Below, piece after piece: positions 1 to 7,774 of a DNA stretch of 36,974 nucleotides. The first letter of the stretch is position 1, and each line of letters starts with the position of its first letter. The stretch is from positions 1-36,974 of the forward strand of contig NZ_LOHS01000017.1 in assembly GCF_001642995.1 (NCBI RefSeq), written 5' to 3'. The notes beneath the pieces are model-generated. The model was not told the DNA's origin, ran no database searches, and worked only from the letters and a program-made list of their open reading frames with translations. The position numbers and the translations under genes are program-made. The stretch comes from Streptomyces jeddahensis (GTDB taxonomy: Bacteria; Actinomycetota; Actinomycetes; Streptomycetales; Streptomycetaceae).

Positions 1-141
1 GCGGAGCATGTGTTCTGGCAACAGGACTCACTCCCGCTCAGTCCCTAGGAACGGTTCCCATGGCTGGCGCATCGGACAGGGCGGCGGCCCCCGACGATCG
101 ACATGGCTAAGGGGCCAACGGCGACAGATCGACGGCTTCGG

Positions 142-156
142 TGCCCGACCCGGGCA
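142..156 (-). terminator. Short hairpin downstream of CNNM gene pair
   Basis: TGCCCG and CGGGCA form a 6-bp stem with a 3-nt loop, about 30 nt past the stop of the CNNM/CBS gene that ends at 185. There is no T-run, as is usual in this genus, so the call rests on position and symmetry. The rest of 1-184 holds no gene I can support; the only other structure is an 11-nt inverted repeat, GGAAC-g-GTTCC, near 49-59. Confidence 0.35.
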
Positions 157-184
157 TCGGGACGGGCGCCGGAGCCGAGGCGGT

Positions 185-1204
185 TCAGGCCGCCTGCGGG
201 TGCAGGAGGCGGGCCAGCAGGTCGTCGAGGGTGACCAGGCCGGTGAGCCGGCCGGTGTCGTCGCAGACGACGGCGAGCGAGGCGCGGCGTCGGCGCAGTT
301 GCTCGATGGCGTGGCCAACGGTGTCGGCCGAGGTCAACCGGGGCACGGGCCGGGCCAGTTCGCGTGCGGTGGCCGCGCGGCCGCGGGCCCGGGCGATCAG
401 AGCGTCCCGGGCGTGGACGGAACCGACGACCAGCGCCCCGTCCCGCACGAGCAGGCGGCTGCGGTCGTGTTCGGCCGCGGTGGCGAGGATCGTGTCGACG
501 TCCGCATCCGCCGGCACCGACGTGATCTGCCCGGCGGGCACCTGCAGGTCGCCCACCGGCATCCGCGGCTCGGTGAGCGAGTTGGTGATCAGCTCGGAGT
601 CGTCCTTGCTGATCAGGCCCAGCCGCTCGGACTCCTCGACCAGGTGCGTGAGCTGTTCGCGGCCCGGGACCGAGGCCAGCTCGTCGCGAGGCGTGACCCG
701 GCACAGCCGCACCAGGCCGTTGCTCATCGAGTTGAGCAGCCAGATCAGCGGGCGTACGGCCTTCACCACGCCCCGGAAGGACGGGGAGAGCAGCATCGCC
801 GAGCGCTCGGGGTGGGCGATGGCCCAGGACTTGGGGGCCATCTCGCCGACCACCATGTGCAGGAACACCACGACGATCATCGCGACGGCGAACGACACGC
901 CGTAGCTGAGGGCGCTGGGCAGGCCCAGCTTGTGCAGCAGCGGGTCGAGTTCGTGCGAGATCGCGGGCTTGGACACCGAGCCCAGGCCCAGGGTGCACAC
1001 CGTGATGCCCAGCTGGGCGCCGGCCAGCATCAGCGACAGCTCGCGCATCCCGGCCAGCGCGGCCTTGGCGCCGCGCCGGCCGTCGGCCGCGGCCCTCTCC
1101 ATGCGGTGCCGCTTGGCCGCGACCAGGGCGAACTCGGCCGCGACGAAGAACCCGCTGCCGATCAGGAGCAGGACGGTGACGAAGAGTGCCATCGGGAAAC
1201 TCAT
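185..1204 (-). CDS. CNNM/CBS-domain membrane protein (hemolysin C/CorC-like), short form
   Basis: A 339-aa protein of the HlyC/CorC (UPF0053) family, which is linked to divalent-cation (Mg/Co) efflux or homeostasis at the cytoplasmic membrane. The N-terminal ~170 residues form a CNNM (DUF21) transmembrane domain: a first hydrophobic helix starts at the N-terminus (VTVLLLIGSGFFVAAEFALV), followed by the family-typical LAGAQLGIT and VVGEMAPKSWA motifs. A CBS pair occupies roughly 195-335, ending in the typical TGLVTLDDLLARLL. It lacks the C-terminal CorC_HlyC domain that its upstream neighbour has. Its ATG overlaps the neighbour's stop in an ATGA quadruplet, so the two are translationally coupled and probably work as a pair. 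Family certain; substrate not deducible. Confidence 0.93.
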   Translation of the reverse strand: MSFPMALFVTVLLLIGSGFFVAAEFALVAAKRHRMERAAADGRRGAKAALAGMRELSLMLAGAQLGITVCTLGLGSVSKPAISHELDPLLHKLGLPSALSYGVSFAVAMIVVVFLHMVVGEMAPKSWAIAHPERSAMLLSPSFRGVVKAVRPLIWLLNSMSNGLVRLCRVTPRDELASVPGREQLTHLVEESERLGLISKDDSELITNSLTEPRMPVGDLQVPAGQITSVPADADVDTILATAAEHDRSRLLVRDGALVVGSVHARDALIARARGRAATARELARPVPRLTSADTVGHAIEQLRRRRASLAVVCDDTGRLTGLVTLDDLLARLLHPQAA

Positions 1205-2571
1205 GCCTGCTCCTCCTCACGGTTCAGCACGGGCTCGGGTCCCTTCACGGGCTCAGGGCCCACCACGGGCAGCCGCTCCAGACGGACCCGCTCCGGCACA
1301 TGCCGGTCGAGCGTCCGTACGTCGATCACCACGCGGCCGTCGTCGGGCACCTCGACCGTGAGACGGTCGCCCACAGCCGCAAAGCGGCCCAGCCGGTCCA
1401 CGATCAGGCCGGCCACGGTGTCGTAGTCGTCCTCCTCGGGCAGCTCGATGCCGGTGACCTCGGCCACCTCGTCCAGGCGGCGGCCGGCGTCCACCAGCCA
1501 GCCCCGTCCGTCCGCGACCGCGACCTCGGTGACCGTGTCGGACTCGTCCGCGATGTCGCCGACCAGCTCCTCCGCGATGTCCTCGTACGTGACGATGCCC
1601 GCCACGCCGCCGTGCTCGTCCAGGACCACGGCGAACTCGTCGTCGCGCTCGCGTATCTGCGTCACCGCCTCCGGCAGCGGAAGGGTGTCGGGAAGCAGGA
1701 GGGGGCGCCGGGCGATGGCGCCCGCCGTCGTGGCGGCGAGGCGGTCGGCGGGCAGGTTCATGAGCTCCCGTACGCCGAGGACGCCGCTGATGTCGTCGGG
1801 ATGGTCGCCCAGGACGGGGTAGTTGGAGTGGCCGTGCTTGGCGATCAGCTCGATCGCCTCGGCGGCACTGGCGTCCTTGCGGACGAAGACGGCGTCCGCG
1901 CGCGGCACCATCACCTCGTCCAGGGTGCGCTCGGAGAACTCCAGGGCGTGATCGAGGAGGGCGGCGGTGTCCTTGGGCAGGTGTCCCTGCTCGTGGGACT
2001 CGCCGATGAGATGGCCCAGCTCCTCCAGGGTCGCGCCGTGGTGCAGCTCCTCGACCGGCTCGATGCCGATCTTGCGCAAAAGGCGGTTCGCCGCGCCGTC
2101 GAAGATCCGCACCACCGGGCCGACGACCTTCAGATACGCGAGCGTGGACGCGGCCAGCGACTTCGCCAGGCGCTCGGGCACGGCGATCGCGAGGTTCTTC
2201 GGGGCCAGCTCGCCCAGCACCATCTGCACGACCGTGGCCAGCACGAAGGCGAGCACGACGGAGATGCCGGTGACGGCCCCGTCGGGAATGCCGACCCCGG
2301 ACAGCACAGGCCTCAGCAGCGCAGACACGGACGGTTCGGCGAGGAAGCCGACGACCAGGCCGGTCACCGTGATGCCGAGCTGCGCACCCGACAGCATGAA
2401 CGAGAGCCGTTCCAGCACCTTCAGGGCGCGGGCGGCCTTCTTGTCCCCGGCCTCGGCTTCCCGCGCGAGGGCGAGCCGGTCGGCGGAGACGTACGCGAAT
2501 TCCTGGGCGACGAAGTAACCGGTGCCGGCGGTCAGGACGAACACCGCCAGCAGGCCCAGTGCGGCACTCAT
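1201..2571 (-). CDS. CNNM/CBS/CorC_HlyC membrane protein (hemolysin family), full-length
   Basis: A 456-aa member of the same family and first gene of the two-gene operon. Order: CNNM transmembrane domain (about 1-190, with LSGAQLGITVTGLVVG and LGELAPKNLAIA), CBS pair (about 205-335, with DEVMVPRADAVFV at the first CBS and GIVTYEDIAEELVGDI at the end of the second), then a CorC_HlyC C-terminal domain (about 350-430, with the EEDDYDTVAGLIVDRLGR segment). This is the complete architecture, which is associated with ion export. It overlaps the downstream short paralogue by 4 bp. The 243 nt upstream, to the stop of the pterin synthase remnant at 2815, hold no convincing gene or riboswitch. Confidence 0.93.
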   Translation of the reverse strand: MSAALGLLAVFVLTAGTGYFVAQEFAYVSADRLALAREAEAGDKKAARALKVLERLSFMLSGAQLGITVTGLVVGFLAEPSVSALLRPVLSGVGIPDGAVTGISVVLAFVLATVVQMVLGELAPKNLAIAVPERLAKSLAASTLAYLKVVGPVVRIFDGAANRLLRKIGIEPVEELHHGATLEELGHLIGESHEQGHLPKDTAALLDHALEFSERTLDEVMVPRADAVFVRKDASAAEAIELIAKHGHSNYPVLGDHPDDISGVLGVRELMNLPADRLAATTAGAIARRPLLLPDTLPLPEAVTQIRERDDEFAVVLDEHGGVAGIVTYEDIAEELVGDIADESDTVTEVAVADGRGWLVDAGRRLDEVAEVTGIELPEEDDYDTVAGLIVDRLGRFAAVGDRLTVEVPDDGRVVIDVRTLDRHVPERVRLERLPVVGPEPVKGPEPVLNREEEQA

Positions 2572-2814
2572 CGAACACCACCCCGCCGTGTGCCGCGATC
2601 ATGCGTGATGTGGCGGGATGGTCCGGGACTGTGGCCCGGCGCGTCCGTCGGTCTGGCGGACAAAAGCTGACTCCTTCACCTTGCGTGGACTCGAATAACG
2701 ATCGCAACGGAATCCTTGTTCCCGATCATCGCCCGCCGTGGGACAGCCGGCGATCCGAGAAAGAGTGATCGTCTGGCAGGCCGCCGCCACCCTGGCGGGC
2801 CCGACTTCGTCAAC

Positions 2815-3187
2815 TCATCGCTCTGGCCGGTAGTCGGCCCAGGTCTTCGGAGTCTCAGAGACCCTGACCGCTGTCAACTCCGGAAATCGCCCGATCCAGA
2901 GGTCGAAGATCCATGCGGCGAGATTCTCCGCGGACGGGGAGATACCCCCCCCCCATCGCCTTATTGAGGTGCCGGTGGTCGAGGGTGTCGTCCATCCATG
3001 TCTTGAAGTCGTCGAGCTCGCGGTAGTCGCGGACGAAGCCCGCCTCTGTGAGGTCCTCGCGGCGGGCGGACAGTTCCAGCACGACGAGGTAGTTGTGGCC
3101 GTGCATGCGGGCGCAGGGGTGCCAGCTCGGCAGCCGGTCGAGGACATGGCTGGCCGAGAAGTGGAATTCCTTGGCGATCGTCAGCAT
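2815..3187 (-). pseudogene. 6-pyruvoyl-tetrahydropterin synthase/QueD-like gene, frameshifted in a C10 run
   Basis: The N-terminal frame starts with ATG at 3187 and carries the family signatures: FHFSASH, CARMHGHNY (zinc-ligand histidines at residues 14, 29 and 31, cysteine at 25) and LDHRHLN (His71). At the homopolymer 2945-2954 (ten C on the + strand) the frame is lost. The correct C-terminus continues in another frame (ISPSAENLAAWIFD, then RVSETPKTWADY) to the stop at 2815. Removing one base restores an uninterrupted reading frame of about 123 residues, the normal family length. The gene is therefore a fresh pseudogene, a slippage-variable gene or a sequencing error in the run. The family acts on dihydroneopterin triphosphate in pterin or 7-deazaguanine synthesis; no other que genes are nearby. 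Confidence 0.8.
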
Positions 3188-3254
3188 GACGGCTCCAGTC
3201 TGACACCGGCTCTCAGCGGCCCTCGCCGGCCGTCCGCCCTGGTCACCGCCGTGG

Positions 3255-3644
3255 TCACCGCCCGAACCCTTCTCCCTCACGGATGGCGTGGTTGAGGGAG
3301 ACCTGTCCGAGGAAACGGTCGCGCAGCGCGTCGTCGGTGACCAGGTCCGCCTTGCGGGCGACCTCACGCCGGGCCCGCTCGAGGAGTGCGTCCGCTTCCT
3401 CCCGTACGCCCGCGGCAGCCTGCACGACGGCGGAGTGGTACAGGACCTCCTCCGTGCGGAGGGCGGGCATGTCCCCGACCTCGTCCAGGATGCGCACGGC
3501 CTGGCGGGCCTGTTCCCGGGCGGCGGCCGCGTCGCCTTGCCGAAGCAGGATGCGGCTCCGCACCAGCGAGCGCAGCTCGTCCATGTGCTCCACGCGGTCG
3601 ACAAACCCGGTCCGCACCACAGCCCCCGTCCCGTCATCCGGCAA
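3255..3644 (-). pseudogene. C-terminal remnant of a TPR-repeat regulator or cyclase-like protein
   Basis: A 129-aa frame (TTG start at best) with helical, TPR-like sequence (LRQGDAAAAREQARQAVRIL; VVQAAAGVREEADALLERA). Its end, DALRDRFLGQVSLNHAIRE, resembles the tail of long TPR-containing regulators and adenylate-cyclase/AAA proteins, where a terminal (A/L)RxxFLxxVxxNxxI segment is common. No ATPase or effector domain lies upstream; the sequence above 3644 dissolves into repeats. I read it as the surviving 3' end of a once larger gene. It lies on the same strand as the pterin synthase and 67 bp upstream of it. A short genuine gene is possible but no good ribosome binding site is visible. Confidence 0.5.
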
Positions 3645-3775
3645 GCAACTTCCGTACCCACACCGTTACTTGCCGCACACGGTAGATCATTGAAACGCGT
3701 CTCGGACTCGGCTGGGCCCACGTTGGCCAAGGAGGAGCGGCGAACGAGTCGTCGTTGCCGGCGCGCCCTCGCCCC

Positions 3776-3830
3776 GCCTCGCGCCTCGCGCCTCGCGCCT
3801 CGCGCCTCGCGCCTCGCGCCTCGCGCCTCG
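3776..3830. repeat. 7-bp tandem repeat (GCCTCGC), about 7.9 copies
   Basis: Seven perfect copies of GCCTCGC, each directly abutting the next, followed by six bases of an eighth. A repeat of this kind changes length by strand slippage. It sits just downstream of a possible minus-strand -10 box, in the untranslated leader of the TPR remnant and pterin-synthase segment. Confidence 0.95.
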
Positions 3831-3856
3831 GTAACGAACGCACACAGTCATGTCAA
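3828..3856 (-). promoter_or_regulatory. Possible sigma70-type promoter reading into the 7-bp repeat
   Basis: On the minus strand a perfect TTGACA (plus coordinates 3851-3856) is followed after 17 nt by TACCGA (3828-3833). Spacing and -35 are ideal for the main sigma factor; the -10 is imperfect. The start site would fall inside the 7-bp tandem repeat. Transcription would run toward the TPR remnant and the pterin synthase. Confidence 0.35.
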
Positions 3857-3971
3857 GTCACGCTTTTTTGGGGCATGACCGCCATCTCCCGATCGTGTCT
3901 GCTGGCCTCAGGGCCGCATCAAGGAATGCAGCCCTCAGTCAACCCTTCGAGATCGAGTCGAGGTGTATTCC

Positions 3972-5027
3972 ATGAGCACTCTCAATCCTGAATTGGTCGA
4001 TACAGCGGTGGATGCAGCGCCCCGTGACTACGGCCATGCGCCACCCCCACCGGATGCACGCGTGATCGCCGCACCGGCCGGAACGCCCTACCACCGGTTG
4101 GCGCGGACCGAGCTGCACCGCTGGTGGCGCCCGCTGGTGGCCACCTTGGTCGCCCTGGTCAGCTGGTTTCTGCTCCAGCTCAACGCGGGAATCGGGCTGG
4201 GCGTGGCGGCCGGTCTTACCGGGGTCGAGCCGGCGCGCACGAGCGGCCTGCTGTTCGCCGATCCCCTCTGGGACAACGCTGCTGTGCTGATCGCACTCGC
4301 GCTGCTGATTCCGGGGGTGCTGCTCGCCGCGCGCCTGGTGCAACGCCGGCCGGCCGGGTCGTTGTCCTCGGTGATCGGACGGCTGCGCTGGCGTTGGCTG
4401 GCGGTCTGCATGGCGGCGTCCGCGGTCGCGGTGGTGCTCCTGTTCAATCTGATAGCCGTCTTCACCGCCGTAGCCGGGGACGTGCCCTGGAACGCGATGT
4501 TCGCCCTGCCGTCCAGCGGGTGGGCGGACTGGCCGACGTTCCTGACCGCCGCCGTGGTGCTCGTGGCGCTGGTGCCGTTCCAGGCCGCCGCCGAGGAGTA
4601 CGTCTTCCGCGGCTGGATCCCGCAGGCCTTCGGCTGCTACCTGCGCACGCCCTGGGTCGGCATCATCGTGGCGGGTGCGCTGTTCGCCCTGGCCCACGGG
4701 CTCGGTACGCCCTGGGGCTTCGCCGAGCTGTTCCTGTTCAGCTTCGTCCTGGGCGTGCTGGTGCTCCGTACCGGAGGGCTGGAGGCGGCCATCGCGCTCC
4801 ATGTGGCCAACAACCTCTTCTTCTTCCTGTTCGCTGCCACCTTCGTGGGCGGGCTCAGCGATTCCGGCAGCGCAGCGGGTTCCCCCTGGCCGGTGCTGGC
4901 GGCCGGCGCGATCATGTGGCCTCTGTACGGGTGGGTGATCCTGCGCCTGGCCACCCGGTTCCGGATCGCGCGCACCGCCCCCGAGCCGCCTCGCCGCCTG
5001 GTGAAGGCCCCGGCCGCAGCGGCGTGA
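3972..5027 (+). CDS. CPBP (CAAX/Abi) family intramembrane metalloprotease
   Basis: A 351-aa polytopic membrane protein with about eight hydrophobic helices. It shows all three motifs of the CPBP family, which comprises Rce1-like glutamate intramembrane proteases and bacteriocin-immunity-type proteins: motif 1 EEYVFRG (Glu208, Glu209, Arg213), motif 2 FALAH (His242) and motif 3 HVANN (His277, Asn280/281). The first ~45 residues are a proline-rich cytosolic tail. I place the start at the ATG at 3972 because GAGG at 3960-3963 is 8 nt upstream; a GTG three codons earlier would overlap that site. It converges on the VOC gene, with a strong hairpin between them. Substrate unknown. Confidence 0.9.
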   Translation: MSTLNPELVDTAVDAAPRDYGHAPPPPDARVIAAPAGTPYHRLARTELHRWWRPLVATLVALVSWFLLQLNAGIGLGVAAGLTGVEPARTSGLLFADPLWDNAAVLIALALLIPGVLLAARLVQRRPAGSLSSVIGRLRWRWLAVCMAASAVAVVLLFNLIAVFTAVAGDVPWNAMFALPSSGWADWPTFLTAAVVLVALVPFQAAAEEYVFRGWIPQAFGCYLRTPWVGIIVAGALFALAHGLGTPWGFAELFLFSFVLGVLVLRTGGLEAAIALHVANNLFFFLFAATFVGGLSDSGSAAGSPWPVLAAGAIMWPLYGWVILRLATRFRIARTAPEPPRRLVKAPAAAA

Positions 5028-5070
5028 GATCCGCCGACCGGCAGCGAAACAGCAGGTCAAGGCAGAGGCA

Positions 5071-5101
5071 CGGGCCTGATCCTCATCGAGGATCAGGCCC
5101 G
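5071..5101. terminator. Perfect bidirectional hairpin between convergent genes
   Basis: CGGGCCTGATCCTC and its exact reverse complement form a 14-bp stem with a 3-nt loop (ATC). It lies 44 nt after the stop of the CPBP protease and 18 nt after the stop of the converging VOC gene. It is suited to terminate both transcripts. Confidence 0.85.
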
Positions 5102-5118
5102 ATGGCCAGCGTCCACGA

Positions 5119-5493
5119 TCATGAAGGTTCCTCGAGGACGGACAGCACGTTCCCGGCAGGATCGGTGAACCATGCGATCAGCGGGCCGCCACCGCGGAAG
5201 ATGCCCTTCTCGTCCGTCTCGAGACGTTCGTAGCGCTGGAACTGCACGCCCCTTGCGCTCAGTTCGCCGACCGCCGCCTCGATGTCGTCCACGGGGAAGT
5301 TGAGGATCGTGTACGTCGCCGGGGTGTGGTCCGGCTTGGGGTAGACCAGGATGTCCCGGTCGCCCGCGATGTGCAGCGTGAGCAGGCCGTTCTGCTCCGA
5401 CACCCTGATTCCGAGCGTCTCGCCGTAGAACTTCCTGGCCGCGTCGATGTCGTCCACCGAGAAACCGCTGAACGCCTTCGTCGTGCCGAACAT
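5119..5493 (-). CDS. VOC (glyoxalase/bleomycin-resistance) superfamily protein
   Basis: A 124-aa single VOC domain of two beta-alpha-beta-beta-beta units. The first unit is [20 protein letters not shown] with [18 protein letters not shown]; the second begins [20 protein letters not shown] and ends in the family-typical [14 protein letters not shown]. Proteins of this size act as metal-dependent lyases, dioxygenases or drug-sequestering dimers, and the sequence does not tell which. The ATG at 5493 is preferred over the one at 5511 because GGGAGG lies about 10 nt before it and would overlap the earlier start. Two perfect 14-bp direct repeats lie directly upstream. Confidence 0.88.
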   Translation of the reverse strand: MFGTTKAFSGFSVDDIDAARKFYGETLGIRVSEQNGLLTLHIAGDRDILVYPKPDHTPATYTILNFPVDDIEAAVGELSARGVQFQRYERLETDEKGIFRGGGPLIAWFTDPAGNVLSVLEEPS

Positions 5494-5520
5494 GATCTGA
5501 TCGCCTCCCATGGGCCGTCT

Positions 5521-5548
5521 CGTTTGTCCCTCTACGTTTGTCCCTCTA
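5521..5548. repeat. Two perfect 14-bp direct repeats upstream of the VOC gene
   Basis: CGTTTGTCCCTCTA occurs twice back to back, 28 nt upstream of the VOC start codon. The position suits a promoter or operator element for that gene, but no protein can be assigned to it. Confidence 0.8.
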
Positions 5549-5580
5549 TGGGTGGAGACCGGGCGGCGGCCTGGAACTCA

Positions 5581-5613
5581 TCGCCCGGCACTCGCCCGGC
5601 ACTCGCCCGGCAC
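5581..5613. repeat. Three perfect copies of an 11-bp tandem repeat
   Basis: TCGCCCGGCAC is repeated three times without interruption in the divergent region between the VOC gene and the S9 peptidase. No function can be inferred. Confidence 0.85.
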
Positions 5614-5646
5614 GTCACCGCCACGGACGTCACCACAGGCCGGACG

Positions 5647-5689
5647 TCATCCACAGGCGGGAAGTCGTCCACAGGCGAAGTTATCCACA
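5647..5689 (+). promoter_or_regulatory. Cluster of three DnaA-box-like 9-mers
   Basis: TCATCCACA (5647-5655), TCGTCCACA (5665-5673) and TTATCCACA (5681-5689) lie in the same orientation at 18- and 16-bp spacing. Each fits a YYRTCCACA DnaA-box pattern, and the third equals the classical TTATCCACA box. A degenerate fourth (TCACCACAG) begins at 5630. The cluster ends 51 nt before the S9 peptidase start. It is too small for an origin; a DnaA-titration or DnaA-regulated promoter site is the natural reading. Binding is inferred only. Confidence 0.55.
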
Positions 5690-5740
5690 GGCTGAGGATC
5701 TCCTCGGCGCGTTGTCGGCGATCACAGGCACTATGGGGCC

Positions 5741-7624
5741 ATGACTGAGAGCCACGGGTCCATGCCGGACGACGCAGCCACCCGGTACGCCGCGGACACC
5801 CCGCACGGCGCGACCGCCCCGCAAGCCGCCACCGCCCCCGGCGACGCGGGAATGCCCGACTGGGAGAAGCGCTTCCGCGCGCCCAGAGTGTCCCTGCCGG
5901 ACTGGGCGCAGGATGCGCCGGAGCGATCGCTGTTCGTGTCCAACGCGTCGGGGACGTACGAGCTGTATGCGTGGGACCGGGCCACGGGCGAGCAGCGCCA
6001 GGTCACGGACCGGCCGAACGGCACCACGGACGGCGTGCTCTCACCGGACGGCGAGTGGATCTGGTGGTTCGACGACACGGACGGCGACGAGTTCGGCGTC
6101 TGGAAGCGCCAGCCGTTCCACGGCGGCACCGACGAACCCGCGGTGCCCGGCCTGAAGGCGTCGTACCCGGCGGGCCTCGCCATCGGCCGGGACGGGCGCA
6201 CGGTGGTGGTCGGCCGTTCGACCGACGAGGAGGGCTCGACGATCCATGTCGTACGAGGGGCGGGCGGGCCTGTCGAGGTCTACCGGCACCCTGAGTCGGC
6301 CGGCGTCGGCGATCTCTCGCACGACGGCACGCTGATCGCGATCGAGCACACCGAGCACGGCGACGCCATGCACTCCGCGATCCGGGTGCTCCGGCCGGAC
6401 GGCTCGGTGGTCGCCGAACTGGACGACACCAAGGGCGGCACGATCGAGCTCGGTCTCGAGGTGCTCGGCTTCGCGCCGGTCGACGGGGACACGCGCCTGC
6501 TCGTCGGGCACCAGCGGCGCGGGCGCTGGGAGCCGATGGTGTGGGACGTCGCGTCGGGCGACGAGACGGACCTGGCGCTGGAGCTGCCCGGCGACGTCTC
6601 GGCGGAGTGGTATCCGGACGGATCGGCGCTGCTGATCGCGCACAGCTTCGAGGCGCGCAGCGAGCTGTGGCGCTTCGAGCCGGCCACGCGCGCGCTGGTC
6701 CGTCTCGACACGCCCCCGGGGTCGGTGTCCGGCGCGACGGCCCGGCCAGACGGCACCGTCGAGTTTCTGTGGTCGTCCGCGGCGGAGCCCCCGGTGGTCC
6801 GGTCGACGTCCGGCGGTGTGGTGCTCGACCCGCCCGGGATGAGGTCGCCGGCTTCGGTACCCGTCGAGGACGTGTGGGTGGAGGGACCTGGCGGCCGTAT
6901 CCACGCCCTCGTCCAGAAGCCGGCGGGCGCGACCGGCCCTCTCCCCACCGTGTTCGAGATCCACGGCGGCCCGACCTGGCACGACAGCGACTCGTTCGCG
7001 GCCGGTCCGGCGGCCTGGGTGGACCACGGCTATGCGGTGGTCCGCGTCAACTACCGGGGGTCGACGGGGTACGGACGGGAGTGGACGGACGCGCTCAAGC
7101 ACCGGGTGGGCCTCATCGAGCTCGAGGACATCGCGGCGGTCCGGGAGTGGGCGGTGGCGTCGGGCCTCGCCGATCCGGCGAAGCTCGTGCTCGCGGGCGG
7201 TTCCTGGGGCGGCTATCTGACCCTGCTCGGCCTCGGCACCCAGCCCGACGCCTGGGCGATAGGGCTGGCGGCGGTCCCGGTCGCGGACTACGTCACGGCG
7301 TACCACGACGAGATGGAAGCCCTGAAGGCGATGGACCGCACCCTTCTGGGCGGTACGCCGGAGGAGGTGCCGGAGCGCTTCGAGGCGTCCTCCCCGCTGA
7401 CGTACGTGGACGCGGTGAAGGCGCCCGTCTACATCTCGGCGGGCGTCAACGACCCGCGCTGCCCGATCCGCCAGATCGACAACTATGTGGACCGGCTCGC
7501 GGCCCGTGGCGCGGTCCACGAGGTCTACCGCTACGACGCGGGGCACGGCTCGCTGGTAGTGGACGAGCGCATCAAGCAGGTGCGGCTCGAGCTGGACTTC
7601 GCGGAGCGGCACCTCAACCGCTGA
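5741..7624 (+). CDS. S9 family (prolyl oligopeptidase-type) serine peptidase
   Basis: A 627-aa cytosolic peptidase with no signal peptide. Residues ~50-370 form a WD/beta-propeller-like N-terminal domain with repeated SPDG, GRDG and YPDG motifs. Residues ~385-627 are the alpha/beta-hydrolase domain. Nucleophile Ser488 lies in GGSWGGY, Asp571 in GVNDPRC and His602 in DAGHGSL; PTVFEIHGGP marks the oxyanion strand. This is the acylaminoacyl-peptidase/oligopeptidase layout, cleaving short peptides. The ATG at 5741 follows GGGG and a CACTAT hexamer. The gene stands alone, downstream of a DnaA-box-like cluster. Confidence 0.92.
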   Translation: MTESHGSMPDDAATRYAADTPHGATAPQAATAPGDAGMPDWEKRFRAPRVSLPDWAQDAPERSLFVSNASGTYELYAWDRATGEQRQVTDRPNGTTDGVLSPDGEWIWWFDDTDGDEFGVWKRQPFHGGTDEPAVPGLKASYPAGLAIGRDGRTVVVGRSTDEEGSTIHVVRGAGGPVEVYRHPESAGVGDLSHDGTLIAIEHTEHGDAMHSAIRVLRPDGSVVAELDDTKGGTIELGLEVLGFAPVDGDTRLLVGHQRRGRWEPMVWDVASGDETDLALELPGDVSAEWYPDGSALLIAHSFEARSELWRFEPATRALVRLDTPPGSVSGATARPDGTVEFLWSSAAEPPVVRSTSGGVVLDPPGMRSPASVPVEDVWVEGPGGRIHALVQKPAGATGPLPTVFEIHGGPTWHDSDSFAAGPAAWVDHGYAVVRVNYRGSTGYGREWTDALKHRVGLIELEDIAAVREWAVASGLADPAKLVLAGGSWGGYLTLLGLGTQPDAWAIGLAAVPVADYVTAYHDEMEALKAMDRTLLGGTPEEVPERFEASSPLTYVDAVKAPVYISAGVNDPRCPIRQIDNYVDRLAARGAVHEVYRYDAGHGSLVVDERIKQVRLELDFAERHLNR

Positions 7625-7632
7625 CTCGGCCT

Positions 7633-7653
7633 CCGGGGCGGCGGCCGCCCCGG
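7633..7653 (+). terminator. Palindromic hairpin after the S9 peptidase
   Basis: CCGGGGCGGC-G-GCCGCCCCGG is a perfect 10+1+10 palindrome beginning 9 nt after the peptidase stop codon. It separates that gene from SURF1. Confidence 0.6.
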
Positions 7654-7761
7654 CCGCGTCCGGTGCGGTCGCCTGGGCGGCCTCGGCGGCCACCGCCACG
7701 GCCGGGCCGCCCGCGCGGCACCGGGCGACCACCCCCACGGCCGAGCCGCGAGCGTGCCCCC

Positions 7762-7767
7762 GTACCG
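7762..7767 (+). promoter_or_regulatory. Leaderless -10 box of the SURF1 gene
   Basis: TACCGT (TANNNT) ends exactly 7 nt before the GTG at 7775, the spacing expected when transcription starts at the start codon. The GGAGG between them is only 1 nt from the GTG, too close for a conventional ribosome binding site. This favours leaderless translation. Confidence 0.45.
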
Positions 7768-7774
7768 TGGAGGT

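Larger units (their letters stand above)
3645..3971. other. Gene-free interval with simple repeat and possible promoter
   Basis: About 330 nt without a supportable gene between the TPR remnant and the CAAX-protease gene. It contains the 7-bp tandem repeat at 3776-3830, a possible minus-strand promoter at 3828-3856, and a T6 tract at 3874-3879. A GAGG at 3960-3963 serves as ribosome binding site for the gene starting at 3972. An 18-codon minus-strand frame starting near 3691 is visible but has no supporting evidence. Confidence 0.5.

Noticed and set aside
5647..5689. Chromosomal replication origin
   Set aside because: Only three boxes, no AT-rich unwinding element, no dnaA or dnaN nearby.
5581..5690. 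CRISPR-like array from regularly spaced repeats
   Set aside because: Units are 9-11 bp, without repeat-spacer structure, and no cas genes are present.
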